DNA of 37,408 nucleotides from Mycoplasmatota bacterium (GTDB lineage Bacteria; Bacillota_I; Bacilli_A; Acholeplasmatales; Acholeplasmataceae), in the NCBI GenBank assembly GCA_024650045.1, contig JANKMU010000013.1, forward strand, positions 16,773 through 54,180, read 5' to 3'. A model generated the notes under the pieces. The model made no database searches, was not told the origin of the DNA, and worked only from the letters and a program-made list of their open reading frames with translations. Below are positions 1-7,281 of this stretch, piece after piece. Position 1 is the stretch's first letter. Each line of letters begins with the position of its first letter. Both the position numbers and the translations under genes were made by a program.

Positions 1-825
1 TTTGGTCTTTTTGGATTTCCAGCGTTAGGCATCATAGGAGCAGCTATAGCTACGCTGATTGCTCGAACTTTAGAGTTCACCTTAACATTGGTTTTATTAA
101 ACAAGAAAGGTTCTATTTTTAATACAAAGCTATTTCAAATGTTTGTTATCAATAAAAAATTATTATCATCAATTATTATTATGGCAATTCCATTAACGAT
201 TAATGAGTTATTATGGTCATCAGGACAAACGGCTTATTTACATGCTTATTCAACAAGAGGAGACAGCGCACTTGCTGCAATGAATATAACAGGTGCAATT
301 TCACAACTTGTTTTTGTTATGTTTGGAGGTATTGCTACAGCTGTAGCTGTTATGGTTGGTAATACTTTAGGCAAAAATGAATTAGAGCAAGCCAAGGATA
401 ATGCAAAGAAATTAATTGCATTTTCTGTAGGGGTTGCAATTGTCGCAGGTATCATTTTGTTTATTCTAAGTTTCTTTATATTAGGCATCTATGATGTCGC
501 TGATACAACAAAACAAATCGCTGCATTTAATATCAGGGTAAATGCCTTGTTTGTACCTTTCTATTCGTTTAATGTTGCGTTATATTTCACATTAAGGTCA
601 GGTGGAGATACAAAATCAACAATGCTAATCGATTCAGGATATATGTGGATTGTACCTGTGCCTATAGCAATGCTTATGGCATATTTTACCCAATTACCAG
701 TAACTTTAATGTTTTTAATTGTTCAATCTACTGAAATTCCTAAAATGTTATTTGGTTTATCAAGATACAATAAGGGCTATTGGATTAAAAATTTAGCCAT
801 AGGAAGTTATGAAAATATTACTTAA
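1..825 (+). CDS. MATE family multidrug/Na+ antiporter, C-terminal part (5' end outside window)
   Basis: The frame is open from the first base, so about 274 residues are the C-terminal part of a gene starting upstream; MATE proteins are usually around 450 residues. The visible part alternates long hydrophobic helices with short polar loops. It contains the second-half stretch SSGQTAYLHAYSTRGDSA and then a helix ending in ALAAMNITG, which resembles the repeat that begins the second MATE bundle. MATE proteins export cationic drugs or metabolites across the cytoplasmic membrane in exchange for H+ or Na+; the substrate cannot be read here. A TTG at 88 lies in this frame but is internal, because coding similarity continues upstream of it. 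No clear terminator follows before the next gene's promoter. Family assignment is fairly secure; specificity is unknown. Confidence 0.85.
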   Translation, partial: FGLFGFPALGIIGAAIATLIARTLEFTLTLVLLNKKGSIFNTKLFQMFVINKKLLSSIIIMAIPLTINELLWSSGQTAYLHAYSTRGDSALAAMNITGAISQLVFVMFGGIATAVAVMVGNTLGKNELEQAKDNAKKLIAFSVGVAIVAGIILFILSFFILGIYDVADTTKQIAAFNIRVNALFVPFYSFNVALYFTLRSGGDTKSTMLIDSGYMWIVPVPIAMLMAYFTQLPVTLMFLIVQSTEIPKMLFGLSRYNKGYWIKNLAIGSYENIT

Positions 826-847
826 TTAACAATAATCAAAACAAGTG

Positions 848-878
848 TTTAACACCTATACATGAAATCATGTATAAT
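848..878 (+). promoter_or_regulatory. Promoter with overlapping palindrome upstream of the GGDEF-EAL gene
   Basis: A consensus -10 (TATAAT, 873-878) lies 38 bases before the start codon. A perfect inverted repeat, TATACATGA-AA-TCATGTATA (857-876), overlaps the -10 and fills the spacer. The -35 is weak (TTTAAC-like, near 848-853). Inference: a dimeric repressor could bind here and block the promoter of the two cyclic-di-GMP genes. The regulator is not identifiable. Confidence 0.5.
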
Positions 879-915
879 TAGAATGTAACTTAAAAATATG
901 ATTTTGAGGTAACCA

Positions 916-2550
916 ATGGAATATAAACCAGAAAAACACCATAATGATCCAAGATTTAACGTAAATCAAACATTGAATTCAACTGCAGAATCTACTAAGA
1001 TTATCTTTTTTTACGTACTCATAGGATTCAGTTGGATTCTTTTTTCCGATTATGTAATTGAACTCATTTTTACTACACCTCAAGCTTTGAGATTTGCTCA
1101 AACAGCTAAGGGTATCTTTTATGTTGGGTTTACTGCAGTTATCTTTTATTATATTATTCATCGGAAAATTGATATGTATGCCATGACCATTCAAGATTTA
1201 AAACAAGCTTATACAGCGCTAGATCAAGGACATCAAAAATCTTTAACTTTAGAAGAAAAGTTATACGACTTAGCATTTTATGATTCATTAACTGGATTGC
1301 CTAATAAAGCCATGTTAGAAGAATCTGTTAACATATACATCAAAGAACACAAAGAAGATGGCATCATTGGATTTGTTTATTTTGATATTGATGAGTTTAG
1401 AAACATAAATGAAGTTAAAGGACATTCAATAGGTGATGAGTTAATCAAAAAGATTGCTGCCACACTTAATGAAGTTATTGAAAAACCACATATGTTAGCA
1501 AGAATGGGCGGCGATGAGTTCGTCTTAGCACTCTTTGATTTTAAAGAACTTGAGAAATTCATGCCGACATTAGAACTATATTTTGGACAAATTAGAAAAA
1601 CATTTATATTAGATGAAGATGATTTTTTTATCACATATAGTGCAGGCGTTGCTTTATATCCAGATCATGGTAGTGATTATATTACATTACTTAGACATGC
1701 AGATGCTGCAATGTCTATTGCAAAATCTAAAGGTAGAGATCAGACTGTCATTTTCGATGATGAAATGGTTATTTTAATTAAACAACAGACAGAAATATTA
1801 AATCAGTTAAGACAAGCAATTACAAATGAAGAGTTTAGCTTACATTATCAACCTATTTTGAGTCTAAAAGATGATAAAATTATAGGTGTAGAGGCATTAA
1901 TACGTTGGATGCATCCAGAAAAAGGGTACATACCACCTCTAGAATTTATTTCTTTATCAGAAAAAAATGGTTTTATTAAAGATATTACAGAATGGGTATT
2001 CAAAGAGGCAATGGCACAGTATGAGAGTTGGAATACTAAGCAAACTAATTTTAAAATATCCATTAACTTATCGGCAATCATGTTAATGAACGATAAATTT
2101 ATTACCAATTTAATTAAGTGGATTGAAGAACATCAAATGGATTGTAGAAAATTTAATATTGAAATCACTGAAACAGCGATTATTGATGATATTCAAAAAA
2201 GCATTCATGTTTTAAATCAATTAAAACGATTAGGCTTTACGATTGCGCTTGATGACTTTGGTACTGGGTATTCATCCTTAACTTATCTTCAAAAACTTCC
2301 TATTGATACAATTAAAATAGATCGTAGTTTTATCAGTAACATTAAAGAAGATACTGAAGAATTCTATGTGTTAAAATATATGATTGATTTAGCACATCAT
2401 TTAAATTTAACTGTTGTTGCTGAAGGTATTGAGACAATAGAACAAGCGAATATGGTTAAAAAATATAATGTAGATTTCGCACAAGGATATTTTTATTGTA
2501 AGCCTATGCCTCAAGTTCGAGTATTAGAATATTTCAAACAAAAAAATTAA
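916..2550 (+). CDS. Membrane-anchored GGDEF-EAL cyclic-di-GMP protein
   Basis: The 544-residue protein has two N-terminal membrane helices (about 28-46 and 63-82), a short linker helix, a GGDEF domain (about 118-280) and an EAL domain (about 292-540). The diguanylate cyclase signature GGDEF is intact at 198-202, with metal-binding Asp157 in FDIDEF. No RxxD inhibitory site is seen just before it. The EAL motif is intact at 326-328 (GVEALIRW), and DDFGTGYSS (446-454), KIDRSF (467-472) and VAEGIET (501-507) carry the usual phosphodiesterase residues. Both making and breaking of cyclic-di-GMP are therefore possible; dual proteins often have one dominant activity, which sequence alone cannot decide. 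The start has TGAGGT 5 bases upstream. A second GGDEF gene follows 24 bases downstream, so the two are probably co-transcribed. Confidence 0.93.
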   Translation: MEYKPEKHHNDPRFNVNQTLNSTAESTKIIFFYVLIGFSWILFSDYVIELIFTTPQALRFAQTAKGIFYVGFTAVIFYYIIHRKIDMYAMTIQDLKQAYTALDQGHQKSLTLEEKLYDLAFYDSLTGLPNKAMLEESVNIYIKEHKEDGIIGFVYFDIDEFRNINEVKGHSIGDELIKKIAATLNEVIEKPHMLARMGGDEFVLALFDFKELEKFMPTLELYFGQIRKTFILDEDDFFITYSAGVALYPDHGSDYITLLRHADAAMSIAKSKGRDQTVIFDDEMVILIKQQTEILNQLRQAITNEEFSLHYQPILSLKDDKIIGVEALIRWMHPEKGYIPPLEFISLSEKNGFIKDITEWVFKEAMAQYESWNTKQTNFKISINLSAIMLMNDKFITNLIKWIEEHQMDCRKFNIEITETAIIDDIQKSIHVLNQLKRLGFTIALDDFGTGYSSLTYLQKLPIDTIKIDRSFISNIKEDTEEFYVLKYMIDLAHHLNLTVVAEGIETIEQANMVKKYNVDFAQGYFYCKPMPQVRVLEYFKQKN

Positions 2551-2574
2551 ATATTTTATGTGAAGGTGATTAAT

Positions 2575-3696
2575 ATGATTGATGCGATTATAAAATTTGA
2601 TATTAACTTAATTAGTATTATCTTGCTTGTTATTTTGTTTTTTGTCAGCAAAATCAAAAAGGAAGTTTTTAGTTTTTCATCAGCACTTTTCTCATGGATT
2701 ATTATCGTCAATATCATAGGTTTAATCGCAGAACCTTTAACTTGGATGGTTGATGGAGTTGCAGGTCAAATTTATTATATCGTTGGATATCTGAGTAATG
2801 TTGTTTTAATTATTGCTGCACCAATTTTAATCGGATTATGGGCTTCATATCTCGATTATAAGTTATTTGGAGATAAGAAACGTATTCAAAAATACTTTTA
2901 TTATCAAATACCAACATTTATTATTTTTATTTTATTACTTATTAACTTTATAACACCTATTTTCTTTTATATAGAACAAGGTAGTAATACTTATGTTTAT
3001 GGTAATCTGTATATTCTAAGATATGTTTTGACGTATCTTTTATTTATTAGATTAATCTATTTGGTATTAACAAACCATGCGAAAGAAAATTATAGGGTAA
3101 TTATTAGTATATTAATGTTTTTAATTCTTCCTGCTATTGGATCAATTATTCAATTGTTTTACACGAATTTATTGTTTACTTGGTCGTTTTTGGCATTAAG
3201 TGTGTTTATCATTTACATCTTTTTGGAAACCATTTCTGGTAATAAAGATTATTTAACCAATGTTTATTCAAGAAAACTACTCGAAGAATATCTGAATTCT
3301 TTAGTTGAAACAGATAAGGACTTTCAAGTTATTATGATTGATTTAGATCGCTTTAAAAATATCAATGACATATATGGTCATCAAATAGGTGATCAAGTCT
3401 TAATTGAATTTGCAAGTATATTAAAAGATGTTGAGTGTACCAATAAACCATTTATTTCTAGGTTAGGTGGAGATGAGTTCTTGATTGTGCTAGAATCATG
3501 CAATTTGGATGAAACCATCCAATATATTGAAAACATTAGAATTAGAGTAAAGACAAATCCCGTTTTATCAGAGTTTTCTCGTTTATCTTTTAGTGAAGGT
3601 AATATTCAATATGATCATAAAATGACTGTCGATGATATATTAACGACTGTTGATAAACTAATGTATAAAGAAAAAGATGAAAACCATCGCCAATAA
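2575..3696 (+). CDS. Membrane GGDEF diguanylate cyclase
   Basis: The 373-residue protein starts at the ATG at 2575, which has AAGGTGA 5 bases upstream. A GTG at 2560 is in frame but overlaps that ribosome binding site, so it is rejected. The N-terminal 220 residues form about seven hydrophobic helices, which resembles a membrane sensor module. The C-terminal 150 residues are a GGDEF domain: IDLDRFKNINDIYGHQIGD (255-273) with the metal-binding Asp, and an intact GGDEF at 298-302. No EAL domain is present and no RxxD inhibitory site precedes the motif. Expected activity is synthesis of cyclic-di-GMP from two GTP at the membrane in response to an unknown ligand. It follows the GGDEF-EAL gene and ends before a strong terminator, so the pair forms a two-gene signalling unit. 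Confidence 0.92.
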   Translation: MIDAIIKFDINLISIILLVILFFVSKIKKEVFSFSSALFSWIIIVNIIGLIAEPLTWMVDGVAGQIYYIVGYLSNVVLIIAAPILIGLWASYLDYKLFGDKKRIQKYFYYQIPTFIIFILLLINFITPIFFYIEQGSNTYVYGNLYILRYVLTYLLFIRLIYLVLTNHAKENYRVIISILMFLILPAIGSIIQLFYTNLLFTWSFLALSVFIIYIFLETISGNKDYLTNVYSRKLLEEYLNSLVETDKDFQVIMIDLDRFKNINDIYGHQIGDQVLIEFASILKDVECTNKPFISRLGGDEFLIVLESCNLDETIQYIENIRIRVKTNPVLSEFSRLSFSEGNIQYDHKMTVDDILTTVDKLMYKEKDENHRQ

Positions 3697-3718
3697 TAAT
3701 ATTTATTTCTATCTAGTA

Positions 3719-3745
3719 AAGATGAAGTTCACTTCATCTTTTTTT
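3719..3745 (+). terminator. Intrinsic terminator after the GGDEF pair
   Basis: Perfect 10-bp stem AAGATGAAGT / ACTTCATCTT (3719-3728 and 3731-3740) with a 2-base loop TC (the innermost pair probably opens), followed by a run of T. It closes the two-gene cyclic-di-GMP unit. Confidence 0.85.
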
Positions 3746-3780
3746 GTTTATAGAGCCCTATAGAATATTTTATATAGTTA

Positions 3781-3789
3781 TGTTATACT
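3781..3789 (+). promoter_or_regulatory. Extended -10 promoter of the M29 aminopeptidase
   Basis: TGT-TATACT is an extended -10 element, 25 bases before the start codon; no good -35 is seen. AAGGAGAG lies close before the ATG. Confidence 0.5.
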
Positions 3790-3814
3790 ATTATTCGGTA
3801 AGGAGAGTGAAATA

Positions 3815-5050
3815 ATGCCATCAAATAAGAGAATTAACAAACTTGCTAAGCTTGCAGTTCAAGTTGGAGCAAACGTACAAAAAGATCAAGTTGTCGTTAT
3901 TAGAGGTACAACTGAAACAAAAGAACTCATCAGAGAAATCGCTGAAGAAGCATATTTAGCTGGTGCTAGACGTGTCTTTGTTCAATGGGGAGATGAGTTT
4001 GTATCTAAAAGCACATTGAAACACGCAACTGTTGAAGAATTAGAAAAAGTATCGCAATGGTTTATCGATCAACATCAAGAATTTGTTGATGCTGGTGCAT
4101 GCTTTATTTCTGTTGCATCACCCATTCCAGGACTTAATGCGGATGTAGATCCTAATAAAGCACAAAAATCAGGTATTGCAGTTCAAAAAGCTGTAAGTTT
4201 CTTTAGAGAACATCTTATGGGTAATAAAGCACAATGGACAATTGTTGCTGCACCTAACGCGATTTGGGCGAAACAAGTATTTCCAAATTTAGATGAAGAA
4301 GAAGCCGTAGAAGCGTTATGGGACGCTATTTTAAATGCATCAAGAGTAACTGAAGATAATGACCCAATTCAAGAATGGGAAAAACATAATGCAGTTTTAT
4401 TAGCTCATAATAAAATACTAAATCAGTATAATTTTAAACATTTACATTTTAAAAATAGTTTAGGTACAGACTTAATCGTTGAACTTGTTGAAAATCATGT
4501 ATGGGCTGGTGGTGGAGAACACGCTACTAATGGAGCATATTTTAATCCTAATATTCCAACAGAAGAAACATTTACAATGCCATACAAATGGGGAACTCGT
4601 GGAAAAGTTGTAGCAACTAAACCTTTAAATTACCAAGGTAAACTTATTGATGGTTTTTGGTTAGAGTTTAAAGATGGAAAAGTTGTTGATTATGATGCTA
4701 AAAAGGAAAAAGATGCTTTAACAAATATCTTGGATACCGATGAAGGTAGCAGATATATTGGTGAAATCGCATTAATTTCTCATGATTCTCCAATTTCTAA
4801 TACAAACATTTTATTTTTAAACACTTTATTTGATGAAAATGCTTCATGCCACATGGCATTAGGTAGAGCTTATCCTATGAATGTTAAGAATGGTGTGAAC
4901 ACTCCAATTTCTGAGTTAGAAAAAATCGGTTATAACAACTCAATGGTTCACTCTGATTTTATGTTCGGTAGTGAAGATATGGAAATCACAGGTGTTACAC
5001 AAGATGGAAAAGAAATTAAAGTTTTTGAAAAAGGAAACTTTGTTATCTAA
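3815..5050 (+). CDS. M29 family metallo-aminopeptidase (AmpS/PepS type)
   Basis: At 411 residues it has the usual length of M29 aminopeptidases, which remove N-terminal residues from peptides in the cytoplasm using two metal ions. Residues in the positions of the known M29 ligands can be seen: Glu250 (in PTEETF), Glu317 (GEIALIS), His346 (CHMALGRAY), and His379 and Asp381 (HSDFMFG). The GGGEHATNGAYFNPNIP segment before the first ligand is also typical. No signal peptide is present. The start has AAGGAGAG at good spacing. It is a monocistronic unit with its own promoter and terminator, followed by another peptidase gene, so this region of the chromosome serves peptide turnover. Confidence in the family is high; preferred substrate is not readable. 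Confidence 0.93.
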   Translation: MPSNKRINKLAKLAVQVGANVQKDQVVVIRGTTETKELIREIAEEAYLAGARRVFVQWGDEFVSKSTLKHATVEELEKVSQWFIDQHQEFVDAGACFISVASPIPGLNADVDPNKAQKSGIAVQKAVSFFREHLMGNKAQWTIVAAPNAIWAKQVFPNLDEEEAVEALWDAILNASRVTEDNDPIQEWEKHNAVLLAHNKILNQYNFKHLHFKNSLGTDLIVELVENHVWAGGGEHATNGAYFNPNIPTEETFTMPYKWGTRGKVVATKPLNYQGKLIDGFWLEFKDGKVVDYDAKKEKDALTNILDTDEGSRYIGEIALISHDSPISNTNILFLNTLFDENASCHMALGRAYPMNVKNGVNTPISELEKIGYNNSMVHSDFMFGSEDMEITGVTQDGKEIKVFEKGNFVI

Positions 5051-5057
5051 AAATACT

Positions 5058-5082
5058 AAAAATGCCTATTGGCATTTTTTTT
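5058..5082 (+). terminator. Intrinsic terminator after the M29 gene
   Basis: Stem AAAAATGCC / GGCATTTTT (5058-5066 and 5071-5079) with loop TATT, followed by T residues. Confidence 0.85.
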
Positions 5083-5107
5083 ATTTATTAAGAAACCTTG
5101 TATTTAG

Positions 5108-5136
5108 TGGACATTTCAACTATAAAACTTTATAAT
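5108..5136 (+). promoter_or_regulatory. Sigma-A type promoter of the S9 peptidase gene
   Basis: TGGACA (5108-5113), a 17-base spacer and TATAAT (5131-5136), one mismatch from the full consensus, lie 28 bases before the start codon. Confidence 0.75.
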
Positions 5137-5163
5137 TAAAGTAAAGCAAAGGATGGTGTATTT

Positions 5164-7146
5164 ATGGACCAAATCAAGATTGATAGTTTTTTAGATTTTA
5201 AATATATTGCAAATTTAACATCAAATCCTAGTCAAACACAGATGGCGTTTGCAGTAGGTAAAGCAAATTTAAAGAAAAACGAATACAATTATGATTTATT
5301 TGTCAGTGATGGCAAAAGACACACAAGAGTAACGAGTCTTAAAAAGGGGAGCAACTTCATTTGGGAGAATGATCAAACACTCCTATTTTCTTTGGCAAAA
5401 AATAAAACAGAAGAGAAAAAAGTTAAAGAAGAGAAAAAAACGATTGTTTATCGCTACTATTTAATTGATCGGAAATTGGAAAAAGCATTTGAATTCAACT
5501 TTCCAGCAACAGTAGAAGATGTTTTAGACGGTAATAAGTTGTTGTTATCAGCATCATTAACTACTGAGCAACACCGTTTATATCAAGATAATAAATCGGA
5601 TAGAATGAAATTTTTAGATGAACAAAAGAAAAGTAATCTTTATGAAGATATTAATGAAATACCGTTTTATTTTAATGGAAATGGTTTTACTGCGAATGTA
5701 AGAAAGCAACTGTTTATCTATGATATTGAATCACAAGTGGTTGCTCCAATACTGGACCCAAACTTTAGTTTTAATAGTATTAAAGTATCTGATGATAAGA
5801 AACATGTCTTTTTTACTGGTTCTATGGCTAGTCCAGTTAAAACTTTAACATCACAAGCCTATGTCTATCATTTGGATACTAAGAGGATAGAAACACTCTA
5901 TGGAGAAAATGATTTTTCATTTAGAGGGTTATATTTACTTAAAAACAAAGTCATTGTTGCAGGTAGCGATATGAAAGACTTTGGTATTAACCAAAATAGT
6001 GATTTCTATATTTTAAACAATAAGAAATTAGAATTGCTTAATTTATATGGTGGTAGCATCGGTAACTCTTTGGGAGCGGATGTTAGATTAGGAAGTAATC
6101 AAAATAACCAAATATATAATGACAAACTTTATTTTACTTCAACTGTTGATGATCACATTGAGCTAAACTCAATAGATTTAAATGGTGAAATCGAGAGTGA
6201 GTATCCATTTAATGGTAGTATTGACGGATTATGTATACTCAATAATCAAATCTTTGTTGTAGGTTTATATCGCCAAAAACTTCAAGAAATATATATGATT
6301 GATACTGAACAAAAGAAGCAAGAGCAAAGAACAAGAATAAATCAACGTGCATTAAAAAATCTTTATGTTGCAAAACCAAAACCAATTTATGTTAAGCATC
6401 CCTCTCATATTGTTAAAGGATGGGTCTTATATCCTAAGGATTATGATCCAGCACTTAAGTATCCAGCAATTTTAGACATTCACGGTGGACCAAAAACAGT
6501 TTATGGACAAGTTTACTATCATGAAATGCAATTTTGGGCAAATAAAGGATATTTTGTGTTCTTTGCGAATCCAAGAGGTAGTGATGGGAAAGGTGATGTC
6601 TTTGCTGATATAAGAGGTAAATATGGAACGATTGACTATCAAGATTTAATGGACTTTACTGATTTAGTCTTAAAGAAAACACCAGCTATAGATTCAGAGC
6701 AAGTTTTCTTAACAGGTGGTTCTTATGGTGGATTTATGACAAACTGGATGGTTGGACATACACATATGTTTAAAGCGGCAGCAACTCAAAGAAGTATTGC
6801 AAATTGGTTAAGTTTCCATGGAACTTCAGATATTGGATTTTACTTTTCAAAAGACCAAACTGCAGGACATCCAAATTTAGATACAGATTTGTTGTGGGAA
6901 CAATCACCAATGAAATACGCACAAAATATTCAAACCCCACTATTATTTATTCACTCAGATAAGGATTATCGTTGTCCAATCGAACAAGCAATGCAATTAT
7001 TTACGATTTTGAAACAAAGAGGTTTAGATACTAAATTTGTTTGGTTTAAAGAAGAAACACATGAATTGTCTAGAAGTGGTAAGCCACAAGCTAGAATTAA
7101 ACGGTTAAATGAGATAACCGATTGGTTTGAAAAATATAGAAAATAG
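5164..7146 (+). CDS. S9 family prolyl oligopeptidase/acylaminoacyl-peptidase
   Basis: The 660-residue protein has the S9 layout: an N-terminal beta-propeller-like region (about 1-400) and a C-terminal alpha/beta hydrolase domain (about 410-660). The catalytic triad is visible: Ser520 in GGSYGGF, Asp601 in HSDKDYRCP and His633 in EETHELSRSG. The oxyanion region DIHGGPKTVYG and the NPRGSDGKG motif are characteristic of the acylaminoacyl-peptidase/S9C branch. No signal peptide is present, so it should act in the cytoplasm on oligopeptides, probably following the M29 aminopeptidase in peptide recycling. It has its own promoter and terminator. An insert rich in Lys and Glu (residues about 78-93) lies inside the propeller. 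The family is secure; the choice between dipeptidyl and acylaminoacyl activity is not. Confidence 0.93.
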   Translation: MDQIKIDSFLDFKYIANLTSNPSQTQMAFAVGKANLKKNEYNYDLFVSDGKRHTRVTSLKKGSNFIWENDQTLLFSLAKNKTEEKKVKEEKKTIVYRYYLIDRKLEKAFEFNFPATVEDVLDGNKLLLSASLTTEQHRLYQDNKSDRMKFLDEQKKSNLYEDINEIPFYFNGNGFTANVRKQLFIYDIESQVVAPILDPNFSFNSIKVSDDKKHVFFTGSMASPVKTLTSQAYVYHLDTKRIETLYGENDFSFRGLYLLKNKVIVAGSDMKDFGINQNSDFYILNNKKLELLNLYGGSIGNSLGADVRLGSNQNNQIYNDKLYFTSTVDDHIELNSIDLNGEIESEYPFNGSIDGLCILNNQIFVVGLYRQKLQEIYMIDTEQKKQEQRTRINQRALKNLYVAKPKPIYVKHPSHIVKGWVLYPKDYDPALKYPAILDIHGGPKTVYGQVYYHEMQFWANKGYFVFFANPRGSDGKGDVFADIRGKYGTIDYQDLMDFTDLVLKKTPAIDSEQVFLTGGSYGGFMTNWMVGHTHMFKAAATQRSIANWLSFHGTSDIGFYFSKDQTAGHPNLDTDLLWEQSPMKYAQNIQTPLLFIHSDKDYRCPIEQAMQLFTILKQRGLDTKFVWFKEETHELSRSGKPQARIKRLNEITDWFEKYRK

Positions 7147-7149
7147 ACT

Positions 7150-7177
7150 AAAATGCCATGATTAAATGGCATTTTTT
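7150..7177 (+). terminator. Intrinsic terminator after the S9 peptidase gene
   Basis: Perfect 9-bp stem AAAATGCCA / TGGCATTTT (7150-7158 and 7167-7175) with an 8-base loop, then T residues. Confidence 0.85.
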
Positions 7178-7281
7178 CTTAAGTTTAAGTTCAAATGTTA
7201 AATCTTTGTTAATTTACCAATAAAAATGATATGCTAACTGTATAATAGTTATATTATCAAAGATAAAGGGGTATATTAGTA

